The notes: a model not told the origin generated them from the letters alone. Shown: positions 1 to 6,993, counted from the first letter of the stretch. The stretch is DNA of 14,089 nt from JBFXDW01 sp050180745 (GCA_050180745.1 JBFXDW010000049.1:1-14089); one strand, 5' to 3'. Translations and numbers: made by a program.

Positions 1-1160
1 TCCAAAAACTCCGCCCAATCCTGCATCATCTTTTTACGTTCCAAAATATATTCCGCCCGATTGTACACGCTTCGGATTTTGTCTCCGTCTTGGTGAGCAA
101 GCTGCCGCTCGATCACGTCGGGATTTATGCCTTTCTCGTTCAGGATCGTGCTGGCGAGGCTGCGGAAGCCGTGACCGCACATCCGGCCACCGTAATTCAT
201 GCGCCGTAGGGCCATGAGAACGCACCCATTCGACAAATGCCGCGACTTGCTGCGCGAGCTATAGAATAGAAAGGGTTTGTCCCCCGTCAGCTCGTGAAGC
301 TCTTTCAAGATAGCCAAAGCTTGACGGGAAAGCGGCACGAAATGCGGACGCTTCATTTTCATGCGCTCTTTCGGGATATGCCATTCCTCGCGCTGCCAAT
401 TAATTTCTTCCCACTTCGCGCCTATCAATTCGTTCGTTCGCACAAAGGTAAGGGCGAGAAGTTCCATCGCGCAAATGACAAGGCGATCACCTGAATAGGC
501 ACGGACGGCTTTAAGAAGGTCGGGCAATTCGGCAGGGGGAATGCACGGATGGTGTTTTTCTTCCGTGCTTGGCAAAATGTCCCTCAAATCAGCTGCCGGA
601 TTGTGCTGGCATAGGCCGCGCTGCGAGGCATAGCGAAACGTCTGTCCGATAAGCTGTTTCATTCGTTTGGCTGTTTCGATTGTGCCGCGTTTGGCGATTT
701 TTTCGACAACGCGCACGACATCGGGGATTGTGATTTCCGTAATCGGCAAAGCCCCTAAATGCGGGAAAACGTGTTGTTCCATGCGCTCAAGGCATTGCTT
801 GCGGTATTTTTCGTTAAGCCCTGCCTTTTTCAGATCAAGCCAGCCCCGCGCCACCTTTTCAAAAGTGTTTTCCCCCGCATGGGCGACCCGAAGCTTTTGG
901 GCCTTCTTCTCGCGTGTGGGGTGCTTTCCGGCATTCAGCGTGTCCCGCGCCCTATCGCGGAGCCTTCGGGCGTCAGCCAAGGAAACGGCGGGGTATTTGC
1001 CAAGAGCCAGCATTTGCCCCTTTCCGTTGAAATTGTAGCGCCAGCGCCAAAGCTTGCCCCCAGCGGGAGACACCTCAACGCAAAGGCCCCCGCTATCGGC
1101 AACGCGGTAAAGCTTTTGCTTGGGCTTTAGGGCTTTTATAGCCAGTTCGGTCAAAGGCAT
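1..1160 (-). CDS. P4-type tyrosine site-specific integrase, 3' end cut by window edge
   Basis: The frame is open from an ATG at 1160 down to the left edge, giving 386 residues without a stop; the family is usually about 400 long, so only a short tail should be missing. Residues 1-85 look like the arm-type DNA-binding domain of P4-like integrases, 95-185 like the core-binding helical domain, and 205-386 are the catalytic domain. Catalytic residues are visible: R241 (in VRTNEL), probable K270, H330 and R333 (GHGFRS), H356 (QLAH) and nucleophile Y366 (VYNRAEY). The enzyme would cut and rejoin DNA between a tRNA attachment site and an element copy. It lies 163 bases from the 3' end of a tRNA-Ser gene and is transcribed away from it, the usual layout for an integrated island. 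The ribosome binding site is weak. No frameshift is visible, so it may be active. Confidence 0.93.
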   Translation of the reverse strand, partial: MPLTELAIKALKPKQKLYRVADSGGLCVEVSPAGGKLWRWRYNFNGKGQMLALGKYPAVSLADARRLRDRARDTLNAGKHPTREKKAQKLRVAHAGENTFEKVARGWLDLKKAGLNEKYRKQCLERMEQHVFPHLGALPITEITIPDVVRVVEKIAKRGTIETAKRMKQLIGQTFRYASQRGLCQHNPAADLRDILPSTEEKHHPCIPPAELPDLLKAVRAYSGDRLVICAMELLALTFVRTNELIGAKWEEINWQREEWHIPKERMKMKRPHFVPLSRQALAILKELHELTGDKPFLFYSSRSKSRHLSNGCVLMALRRMNYGGRMCGHGFRSLASTILNEKGINPDVIERQLAHQDGDKIRSVYNRAEYILERKKMMQDWAEFL

Positions 1161-1187
1161 GGCAATCCGCCTATGAGTAAGTTTTAA

Positions 1188-1211
1188 AATCTACTCGTTA
1201 ATCTACTCATA
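1188..1211. repeat. Tandem 12-base repeat with an inverted partner upstream of the integrase
   Basis: Two adjacent 12-base copies share AATCTACTC (1188-1199 and 1200-1211). A related inverted copy, ATGAGTA, is at 1173-1179, so the motif occurs three times within 40 bases just upstream of the integrase start. This would suit integrase arm-type sites, or operator sites for an excisionase or repressor. Function is inferred from position only. Confidence 0.5.
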
Positions 1212-1228
1212 TTCGGATCGGATTGCAA
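1200..1228 (-). promoter_or_regulatory. Possible sigma70-like promoter of the integrase gene
   Basis: On the minus strand TTGCAA (1228-1223) is followed after 17 bases by TAGATT (1205-1200). Each matches the consensus at four of six positions. The -10 box lies inside one copy of the tandem repeat, so a protein bound there could block transcription. This is a pattern match only. Confidence 0.25.
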
Positions 1229-1323
1229 TAGACCATATCGGAGGCGGTCGGATTAAATATGCTTGATTTTGCGCCGTTTTCTTCATTCCCCCGAACGTCC
1301 TTAGACGCTATCAAATGAGGTAA

Positions 1324-1416
1324 TGGCGGAGACGGAGGGATTCGAACCCTCGATACAGGTGTACCCCGTATGACGGTTTAGCAAACCGCTGCCTTCAGCC
1401 GCTCAGCCACGTCTCC
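1324..1416 (-). tRNA. tRNA-Ser (anticodon GCU), CCA encoded
   Basis: On the minus strand the acceptor arm GGAGACG pairs with CGTCTCC, followed by discriminator G (1327) and an encoded CCA (1324-1326). The anticodon loop TTGCTAA gives anticodon GCU, reading AGC and AGU serine codons. A long variable arm (ATACGGG paired with CCTGTAT, one wobble) and the T-arm GGTTCGAATCC are typical of a class II serine tRNA. Its 3' half faces the integrase gene, so the 3' end is the probable attachment site; the gene remains complete, as is usual when the element restores the tRNA end. Confidence 0.96.
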
Positions 1417-1681
1417 GCACATCAACAATCAAGCTCCCATACGGGTGGGAGACAGGCTGTTTAACATACCCAAAAGAATGGGAAAAGCCCTTATTTAGTC
1501 AAAACTGCATTATCTGCCTATTATGCGATTCTTGTTGGTTTTGATGCGGGTGATATGTGTCCCTATTTTCTCGTTTCGGGTCGTGTGGCGCCTTTGGCGC
1601 TAACTGTATGAAATAAAATAATTTCTTGTCTTCATGTGAAAACTATTCTATTTCGCTTGAGATTGCTCTATGTTGTGGGGC
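1417..1681. other. Intergenic region between tRNA-Ser and rpiB
   Basis: This 265-base gap separates the minus-strand tRNA from the plus-strand rpiB operon, so it should hold both promoters. I found no convincing promoter match. Two hairpins are visible. CTCCCA/TGGGAG (1434-1451) lies in the tRNA leader. TGGCGCC/GGCGCTA (1586-1602, loop TTT, one G-T pair) lies in the probable rpiB leader. Neither is followed by a T run. No coding frame stands out. Confidence 0.5.
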
Positions 1682-2131
1682 ATGAGTAAAAATACCATAT
1701 ATCTTGCCTCGGATCATAGAGGTGTGGGGCTGAAAGCAGCGCTGGTCTCTTGGCTGAAAGAACAAGGGATGGAGCCTGTTGATCTGGGCCCTCATGATGC
1801 GGCGCGTTGTGATGCCTCTACTTATGCCATTAAGCTGGCGACCGAAATGAAAAAGGATGCTACTGCGCGTGGCTTGCTGATTTGTGGCACAGGGCAGGCC
1901 ATGACGATGACGGCGAACCGTTATCAGCATTTGCGGGCGGCTTTATGCCTTAATAGCTTTATGGCGCGGCTTGCTCGTGAGCATAATGACGCGAATGTCC
2001 TCGTTATGGGGGCAGAGCTTGTAGGAGAGGGCTTGGCGCTTGATATCAGCCAAACTTTCTTCTCTACGGAATTTTTAGGGGGGCGCTATGGTGAGCGCTG
2101 CCAAATGTTGACCGATCTTGGTGGCTTATAG
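1682..2131 (+). CDS. rpiB: Ribose-5-phosphate isomerase B
   Basis: RpiB interconverts ribose 5-phosphate and ribulose 5-phosphate in the cytosolic pentose phosphate pathway. The 149-residue product has the RpiB/LacAB signatures: ASDHRG at 9-14, ICGTG around catalytic Cys68, and HNDANVLVMGA from about 101. I chose ATG 1682 (product starting MSKNTIYLASDH) because GTGGGG lies just upstream; an in-frame ATG at 1670 would add four residues. The loop after the active-site Cys reads GTGQAM where most family members have GTGIG, a local departure in an otherwise normal protein. The stop lies 12 bases before glyA, and an AGGAGG ribosome binding site starts within the rpiB stop codon, so the two are probably one operon. 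The pair rpiB-glyA is common in alphaproteobacteria. Confidence 0.93.
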   Translation: MSKNTIYLASDHRGVGLKAALVSWLKEQGMEPVDLGPHDAARCDASTYAIKLATEMKKDATARGLLICGTGQAMTMTANRYQHLRAALCLNSFMARLAREHNDANVLVMGAELVGEGLALDISQTFFSTEFLGGRYGERCQMLTDLGGL

Positions 2132-2143
2132 GAGGCTTGTATC

Positions 2144-3430
2144 GTGAGTGAATCCGTGAATAAATCTTTTTTTAATGACTCGCTTGAAGTGCGTGATCCT
2201 GATCTTTACCGATCTATCACCGGTGAGCTGGATCGTCAGCAACATAACATTGAGTTAATCGCTTCAGAGAACATCGTTTCAAGAGCTGTGCTTGAAGCGC
2301 AAGGTTCAATCCTGACCAACAAATATGCCGAAGGCTATAGCGGACGGCGCTATTATGGTGGTTGCGATCAGGTGGATATAGCCGAGAGCTTGGCTGTTGA
2401 GCGTGCATGTAAATTGTTTGATTGCGGTTTTGCCAATGTGCAGCCTCACTCTGGGGCGCAAGCGAATGAGGCTGTTTTCTTGGCCTTGCTGGAGCCGCAT
2501 GATACCTTCATGGGACTTTCCATGGATGCGGGTGGCCATTTGACTCATGGCGCCAAAGTGAGCATGTCTGGCAAATGGTTTAATGCCGTACCTTATGGGG
2601 TACGTGAAGAAGATGGCCGTATTGATATGGCGCAAGTTGCGCATCTGGCGCATAAGCATAAGCCAAAGCTCATTATTACGGGTGGTTCAGCGTATCCTCG
2701 TGAAATTGATTTTGCAGCCTTCCGCCGTATTGCTGATGAGGTAGGCGCCTATCTGATGGTGGATATGGCTCACTTTGCAGGATTGGTTGCGGGTGGTGTC
2801 TTCCCTTCACCAATTCCTCATGCCGATATTGTGACAACCACAACGCATAAGACTCTGCGGGGTCCTCGTGGCGGTATGATTTTGACGAACAATGAAGAGC
2901 TGGCCAAGAAAATTAACTCGGCTGTGTTCCCCGGACTCCAAGGTGGGCCGCTGATGCATGTGATCGCGGCCAAGGCCGTGATGCTGGGCGAGGCGTTGAA
3001 GCCTTCCTTCAAGGAATATGCGGCTAACATTATTAAAAATGCGAAAATGTTGGGTGAGACTCTGATTTCTCATGGGTTTGATATTGTCTCCGGAGGAACG
3101 GATAGCCATCTCATTCTAGTTGATCTGCGTCCCAAAGGCGTGACGGGTAAGGCTTCGGATAAGAGCTTGGAACGTGCGGGGATCACCTGTAACAAGAACG
3201 GAATTCCGTTTGATCCTCTGCCTCCTATGGTGACATCGGGAATTCGTCTAGGGTCTCCGGCTTGTACGACGCGTGGCTTTGGTGAAGCAGAGTTTAAGCA
3301 GGTCGGTGACATGATCGCACGTGTTTTGGAAGGCTTGGCGGCTGCTGGCGAAGATGGCGATAATAGCGTTGTCGAGCAAGCTGTACGTGCGGAAGTGCGG
3401 GCCTTATGTGAGCGTTTCCCGATCTATTAG
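2144..3430 (+). CDS. glyA: Serine hydroxymethyltransferase
   Basis: GlyA converts serine and tetrahydrofolate to glycine and 5,10-methylene-tetrahydrofolate using pyridoxal phosphate, the main entry to one-carbon metabolism. The 428-residue length is normal. Visible signatures are the N-terminal IELIASENIVS (36-46), YAEGYSGRRYYGGC (61-74), the cofactor-contacting DMAH (207-210) and the Schiff-base lysine K236 in TTTTHKTLRGPRGG. The start is GTG at 2144, supported by a strong AGGAGG eight bases upstream and by the absence of a better ATG. The gene sits between rpiB and nrdR, with only nine bases to nrdR, and is probably co-transcribed with both. Confidence 0.97.
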   Translation: MSESVNKSFFNDSLEVRDPDLYRSITGELDRQQHNIELIASENIVSRAVLEAQGSILTNKYAEGYSGRRYYGGCDQVDIAESLAVERACKLFDCGFANVQPHSGAQANEAVFLALLEPHDTFMGLSMDAGGHLTHGAKVSMSGKWFNAVPYGVREEDGRIDMAQVAHLAHKHKPKLIITGGSAYPREIDFAAFRRIADEVGAYLMVDMAHFAGLVAGGVFPSPIPHADIVTTTTHKTLRGPRGGMILTNNEELAKKINSAVFPGLQGGPLMHVIAAKAVMLGEALKPSFKEYAANIIKNAKMLGETLISHGFDIVSGGTDSHLILVDLRPKGVTGKASDKSLERAGITCNKNGIPFDPLPPMVTSGIRLGSPACTTRGFGEAEFKQVGDMIARVLEGLAAAGEDGDNSVVEQAVRAEVRALCERFPIY

Positions 3431-3439
3431 GAGGTTGAA

Positions 3440-3907
3440 ATGCGCTGTCCTTTTTGTGGGTTTGAAGATACGCAAGTGAAGGATTCTCGTCCTACGGATG
3501 ATGGGGCAGCCATTCGTCGTCGCCGTTTCTGTGCCAATTGTGATGCGCGTTTTACGACGTTTGAGCGTGTTCAGCTACGCGAGATTTCCGTGATTAAAAG
3601 CGATGGCTCTAAAAAGCCTTTTGATCGGGACAAGCTGGCTCGTTCGATGCTGATTGCGCTTCGCAAGAGGCCTGTGGAGGATGAACAGCTGGAACGTGTC
3701 ATCAATACGCTGGTGCAAAAGATGGAAACCTCCGGCGAAGGCGAGATGACAACCAAGCAGGTTGGCGAGATGGTGATGGAAACCCTCAAGCGCTTGGATC
3801 ATGTAGCTTACGTTCGTTATGCTTCCGTGTATCGTGATTTTAGGACTCCGGGTGATTTTAATGAGTTCGTGGGTTCTTTGAAGCAGGGCTCTCAGCCCGA
3901 AGAATAA
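3440..3907 (+). CDS. nrdR: Transcriptional repressor NrdR
   Basis: NrdR senses ATP/dATP and represses ribonucleotide reductase genes by binding paired NrdR boxes. The 155-residue protein has the two expected parts. An N-terminal zinc ribbon uses C3, C6, C31 and C34 (CPFC and CANC), with the basic stretch RRRRF between. An ATP-cone follows from about residue 49 (ISVIKSDGSKKPFDRDKL) to about 139. Length and ends are normal. A GGAGG lies six bases before the ATG. It follows glyA closely and precedes the riboflavin synthase gene by ten bases, the usual alphaproteobacterial position except that ribD normally comes next. No ribonucleotide reductase gene is in this window. Confidence 0.97.
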   Translation: MRCPFCGFEDTQVKDSRPTDDGAAIRRRRFCANCDARFTTFERVQLREISVIKSDGSKKPFDRDKLARSMLIALRKRPVEDEQLERVINTLVQKMETSGEGEMTTKQVGEMVMETLKRLDHVAYVRYASVYRDFRTPGDFNEFVGSLKQGSQPEE

Positions 3908-3917
3908 AGGATAGGGC

Positions 3918-4532
3918 ATGTTCACAGGCATCATTGCGGATATTGGGACGGTTGCGTCGATTTATAAAAAAGGCGATTGGATTGTCGAGATTACCGCGCC
4001 TAAGATGCTCAAAGGCATGGTTCTGGGTGCGTCCGTGGCCTGCGCGGGCATCTGCCTGACCGTGATCGAGATGATGCCAAAAGGCTTTAAGGTTCAGCTT
4101 TCGACAGAAACGGTTTCTGTGACGACAGCCAAGGGTTGGGATGTCGGCACGCGTATTAATCTAGAACGGGCTCTTTGTGCGGGGGACGAGCTTGGCGGCC
4201 ATATCGTAACGGGCCATGTGGATGGACTCGCAAAAATTATTGCCATTACGCCGGAAAAAGACTCGTTACGTTTTTCGTTTGAAGTGCCTGATGCGTTGGC
4301 TCCCTTTATTGCATCCAAAGGCTCTGTGGCGTTGGATGGGATTTCCTTGACTGTGAATGAGGTCGATGGCGCTCAATTTGGTGTGAATGTCATTCCCTTT
4401 ACGCAAGAGAAAACAACGCTTGGGGCGGCTAAGGCTGGAGATATTTTGAATTGCGAGGTTGATCTTATGGCGCGGTATGTGGCAAGGCAGTTAGGACATC
4501 CCCACAAGCAAGATTCTTTGGCCTGCAAATGA
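3918..4532 (+). CDS. ribE: Riboflavin synthase, alpha subunit type
   Basis: This enzyme dismutates two molecules of 6,7-dimethyl-8-ribityllumazine to riboflavin and the pyrimidinedione precursor. The gene is called ribE in most alphaproteobacteria and ribC in E. coli. The 204-residue protein shows the two tandem lumazine-binding barrels: the first starts MFTGIIADIG and contains ICLTV (45-49); the second follows GDELGGHIVTGHVDG (89-103) and contains SVALDGISLTVN (136-147). The motif usually read as IPHT is IPFT here (159-162), a His to Phe change. The ATG follows AGG-rich sequence ten bases after nrdR, so it is probably in the same transcript. A 138-base structured gap separates it from ribB. 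Confidence 0.95.
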   Translation: MFTGIIADIGTVASIYKKGDWIVEITAPKMLKGMVLGASVACAGICLTVIEMMPKGFKVQLSTETVSVTTAKGWDVGTRINLERALCAGDELGGHIVTGHVDGLAKIIAITPEKDSLRFSFEVPDALAPFIASKGSVALDGISLTVNEVDGAQFGVNVIPFTQEKTTLGAAKAGDILNCEVDLMARYVARQLGHPHKQDSLACK

Positions 4533-4670
4533 CGCTTTCCTGCGCTTCCTTTGCTCAAGTACTCTTTATGTACGTTCATTCCGGTTCTCGGAAAGCGCCA
4601 TTTTCGGCTCAAATTATCTTACTTGTGAGCATATCCTAGGGCGGGTGGAATAAAAAAACGACAAAATGAA
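4533..4670 (+). promoter_or_regulatory. Structured intergenic element before ribB, function unknown
   Basis: This gap interrupts an otherwise compact operon. It begins directly after the riboflavin synthase stop with CGCTTTCC (4533-4540), which pairs perfectly with GGAAAGCG (4590-4597). Inside that closing stem GTAC (4560-4563) can pair with GTAC (4570-4573) across a six-base loop. Downstream GCTCA (4607-4611) can pair with TGAGC (4626-4630). No T run follows, so it is not a standard terminator. The conserved FMN riboswitch core is absent. A cis-regulatory RNA or a copy of a dispersed intergenic repeat are the two readings I consider. No clear ribosome binding site is seen before ribB. Confidence 0.4.
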
Positions 4671-5285
4671 ATGATTATGCAACTAGCCACAACAGAAGAG
4701 ATTATTGAAGAGGCACGGGCAGGGCGCTGCTTTATTCTGGCCGATGATGAGTCTCGCGAGAATGAAGGTGATTTGATTTGTCCGGCGCAGTTTATCACGC
4801 CGGAAATTGTGAACTTTATGGTGACCCATGCGCGGGGGCTTGTCTGTTTGGCGATGGAGAAGGCGCGGGTTGAGGCTCTGGAGCTTCCCCTTATGACCGC
4901 GCGGAATGAGTCACGCTATCAGACGGCCTTTACTGTTTCAATTGAAGCGAGGGAGGGTACGACTACGGGGATTTCGGCACATGAGCGGGCTCATACAATT
5001 CTGACTGCCATTGATCCCTCAAAGGGGGCTGATGATCTTATAACGCCCGGACATGTTTTTCCGCTTGTCGCGCAAGAGGGCGGCGTGTTAACCCGTGCAG
5101 GTCATACGGAGGCTAGCGTTGATATTGCTCGTCTGGCAGGCTTGATTCCGGCTGCGGTCATTTGTGAGATTCTCAAAGAAGATGGCCATATGGCGCGGTT
5201 GCCAGAGTTGCTGCAATTTGGCCAAAAACATGGTATTAAGGTGGGGACGGTTGCAGATTTGGTAGACTATATCCAAGACAGATGA
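4671..5285 (+). CDS. ribB: 3,4-dihydroxy-2-butanone 4-phosphate synthase, single-domain
   Basis: RibB converts ribulose 5-phosphate to the four-carbon precursor of the lumazine ring, releasing formate. Signatures are the acidic metal-binding loop DDESRENEGD (25-34), TTTGISAHERAHTI (97-110), PGHVFPL (126-132), RAGHTEA (142-148) and the glutamate of VICEILKEDG (163-172). The 204-residue length is that of a stand-alone RibB; the C-terminal GTP cyclohydrolase II domain often fused in alphaproteobacteria (RibBA) is absent. HER occupies the place where DR is common in the ISA motif. ATG at 4671 is assumed; ATG 4677 in frame is equally possible, since no clear ribosome binding site is seen near either. 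Confidence 0.95.
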   Translation: MIMQLATTEEIIEEARAGRCFILADDESRENEGDLICPAQFITPEIVNFMVTHARGLVCLAMEKARVEALELPLMTARNESRYQTAFTVSIEAREGTTTGISAHERAHTILTAIDPSKGADDLITPGHVFPLVAQEGGVLTRAGHTEASVDIARLAGLIPAAVICEILKEDGHMARLPELLQFGQKHGIKVGTVADLVDYIQDR

Positions 5286-5309
5286 AGCGTTGGGGCCCCT
5301 TTGTTTTTT

Positions 5310-5323
5310 CACTTCTTGAAGTG
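5310..5323. other. Perfect short inverted repeat between ribB and ribH
   Basis: CACTTC and GAAGTG flank a TT, giving a six-base-pair stem 24 bases after the ribB stop. A T run precedes rather than follows it on the plus strand, so it is not a terminator for ribB. It may be an RNA-stabilising hairpin or chance. Confidence 0.25.
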
Positions 5324-5356
5324 GAATAAGTATATATCGCCGTGTGAAGGAAAATA

Positions 5357-5869
5357 ATGGAACAGAAGCAAACAACAAATGACTATAACTTTGAGGTTAA
5401 ACCTCATGTTATGATCGTCGAAGCCCGCTATTATGAGGATATCGCTGACCAGCTCTTGGCTGGAGCTAAGGCGGAGCTCGATCGTGCAGGAGCGACTTAT
5501 GATGTTTATACGGTCCCTGGGGCGCTCGAGATTCCAGCGGCTGTGAAATACGCTTTACGTTCGCTTGATTATGATCCTATGCGGCGGCGCTATGATGGGT
5601 ATGTTGCGCTTGGGACGGTGATCAAAGGTGAAACACGTCATGATGAGATTGTAGGGAATGTGAGTATTCAGGGATTACAAGATTTAGCGTTAAAGCATGT
5701 CCTCGCCATAGGCTGTGGCATCTTGACCGTGAATAATGCGGCGCAGGCAGAAGCGCGGGCGGGGCAGCAAAATAAGGGCGGTGGTGCGGCTGTGGCTTGT
5801 TTGCGCATGATTGAGATGAAAAATAAATTTAAATTGATGCCTAAGCGTCGTTGGATTGGTCCCAAATGA
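5357..5869 (+). CDS. ribH: 6,7-dimethyl-8-ribityllumazine synthase
   Basis: RibH condenses the butanone phosphate made by RibB with 5-amino-6-ribitylaminouracil to form the lumazine used by riboflavin synthase. The 170-residue protein has VPGALEIPAA (53-62), GTVIKGETRHDEIV (86-99, with catalytic His95) and GILTVNNAAQAEARAG (121-136, phosphate-contacting Arg134). The segment at about 71-80 before YDGYVALG is a small insertion also known in alphaproteobacterial homologues. A basic C-terminal tail follows. AAGGAAA lies just before the ATG. Its stop codon overlaps the start of nusB as ATGA, which implies translational coupling. Confidence 0.96.
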   Translation: MEQKQTTNDYNFEVKPHVMIVEARYYEDIADQLLAGAKAELDRAGATYDVYTVPGALEIPAAVKYALRSLDYDPMRRRYDGYVALGTVIKGETRHDEIVGNVSIQGLQDLALKHVLAIGCGILTVNNAAQAEARAGQQNKGGGAAVACLRMIEMKNKFKLMPKRRWIGPK

Positions 5870-6354
5870 GTTGTGAGGATATGAGTAAAAAAGAAGATAG
5901 TTCAAACGCAGCTAAACATCTTGCGCGTTTGATGGCTGTGCAGGCGCTTTATGAGGCCTCGTTCGAGGAAGAGCCTTTAGAAGATATCATCAAGCGCATC
6001 GCGCTTCAGGCAGGAGGTCATTTGAATGATGAGGATGATCCCGAATCTCATATAGAGCTTCAGCCTGATGCGGCTCTCTTGCGGCGTATCACTGAAGGCG
6101 TTGTCGCCGCGCAGGAAAGCTTGGATGAAATGGTTCGTGGCTCGCTTGACGAGCGCTTTGCCGAAAAGAAGATGGAGCGTTTGCTGCATTATATTTTACT
6201 TGCGGGCGCTTATGAGCTTCATGCTCATAGTGACATAGATGCAGGTATTATTATCAGCGACTATATTGATGTGGTGCGGGCATTCTATTCGTCTAAAGAG
6301 CCGGGTCTGGTGAATGCGGTTTTGGATAAGCTCGCCAAGCGCCTACGTTCGTAG
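5866..6354 (+). CDS. nusB: Transcription antitermination factor NusB
   Basis: NusB binds boxA RNA with NusE (S10) and helps antitermination of rRNA operons. The 162-residue product is all-helical, with the conserved N-terminal LARLMAVQALYEASF near residues 19-33 and the C-terminal IISDYIDVVRAFYSSKEPGLVNAVLDKLA region typical of the family. I chose ATG 5866 because it overlaps the ribH stop as ATGA; ATG 5881 and TTG 5851 are in-frame alternatives. The position directly after ribH is the standard alphaproteobacterial arrangement. thiL, which often follows nusB in that class, is not here. Confidence 0.94.
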   Translation: MSCEDMSKKEDSSNAAKHLARLMAVQALYEASFEEEPLEDIIKRIALQAGGHLNDEDDPESHIELQPDAALLRRITEGVVAAQESLDEMVRGSLDERFAEKKMERLLHYILLAGAYELHAHSDIDAGIIISDYIDVVRAFYSSKEPGLVNAVLDKLAKRLRS

Positions 6355-6356
6355 GC
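6341..6356 (+). other. Hairpin over the nusB stop codon
   Basis: GCCTAC and GTAGGC flank GTTC, a six-base-pair stem that contains the nusB stop codon. No T run follows (ACTGCTCTT), so it is at best a weak terminator or an mRNA 3'-end stabiliser at the end of the rpiB-nusB transcript. Confidence 0.3.
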
Positions 6357-6429
6357 ACTGCTCTTAACGGGATATCAAAGGTTTTGCTTTTATGCTTCGA
6401 TCTCGTTTTGTTTTTGGGGTCGGTTTGTT

Positions 6430-6948
6430 ATGTCTTCGTTGTTTCGTTTTGTCTGTCTCTTACTGCTTCTGATGATGCCAAGCGGATTTGCTCTGGCGGC
6501 TGAGCATGGTGGTGGGCATGGGGCTAAAGCGGAAGGCGGTGGCCATGGTGGCGGAGAAGCCAAGGTTGAAGAGTCTGGCGGGAACCCTATCAACGATATT
6601 GCTTCGATCTTTAACGCAGGAGATGGCGAGCCGGTCTATGTGCGTATGAAGCCTGTCGTCTTGCCTGTAATTAGCGATCAGGGTGCCGAACAGCTCGTAA
6701 ATCTGGTCGTTGATCTCGAGACAAAAGATTATGACACAGCCATTGATCTTAATAACAACAAGCCTAAATTGAACGACGCCATTATTCGGGCGCTTTATGG
6801 AGGCTTGTCGGATGGATCTATGCGCAATGCCAATGCGCTGGATATCATCAAAGTCAAAACGCAGATCAAAGATACTGTCAATCAGACCTTTGGCGAGGGC
6901 ACAATTTTGAACGTGTTTGTGCAGGCTGTTGAACAGAGGAAATTCTGA
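6430..6948 (+). CDS. Secreted or membrane-anchored FliL-like protein with His/Gly-rich linker
   Basis: Residues 1-24 form a signal peptide or signal anchor: a short basic start, a leucine-rich core and ALAA before Glu25. Residues 25-42 are rich in Gly and His (H26, H30, H39). Residues 68-172 match the FliL pattern: YVRMKPVVLPV, a strand ending in NLVVDLETKD, an alternating helix PKLNDAIIRALYGG, then a segment ending ILNVFVQAVEQ. FliL normally sits beside the flagellar stator, but no flagellar gene is in this window, so this may be a non-flagellar relative. The domain faces the periplasm by prediction. It lies between nusB and eno, on the same strand with gaps of 75 and 87 bases. GGGG about ten bases before the ATG could be the ribosome binding site. 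Family assignment is from pattern reading only. Confidence 0.65.
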   Translation: MSSLFRFVCLLLLLMMPSGFALAAEHGGGHGAKAEGGGHGGGEAKVEESGGNPINDIASIFNAGDGEPVYVRMKPVVLPVISDQGAEQLVNLVVDLETKDYDTAIDLNNNKPKLNDAIIRALYGGLSDGSMRNANALDIIKVKTQIKDTVNQTFGEGTILNVFVQAVEQRKF

Positions 6949-6993
6949 TTTGGTACTTTCCTTTCAGTTGCGCTTTGGGGGCTAAGGTGTTTT

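Noticed and set aside
34..225. Apparent separate short minus-strand frame that might suggest a frameshifted integrase
   Set aside because: The integrase frame itself reads through this stretch to the window edge without a stop and contains GHGFRS, QLAH and VYNRAEY, so the gene is not broken here.
667..1130. Two plus-strand open frames of 123 codons each
   Set aside because: They lie antisense to the integrase, whose frame is continuous and carries all catalytic motifs; their translations show no family features.
4640..4670. AGGGCGGGTGGAAT resembling the start of an FMN riboswitch before ribB
   Set aside because: Only a few bases match; the conserved FMN riboswitch core, including ACCGGCGGT and the later conserved arms, is absent and there is too little space before the start codon.
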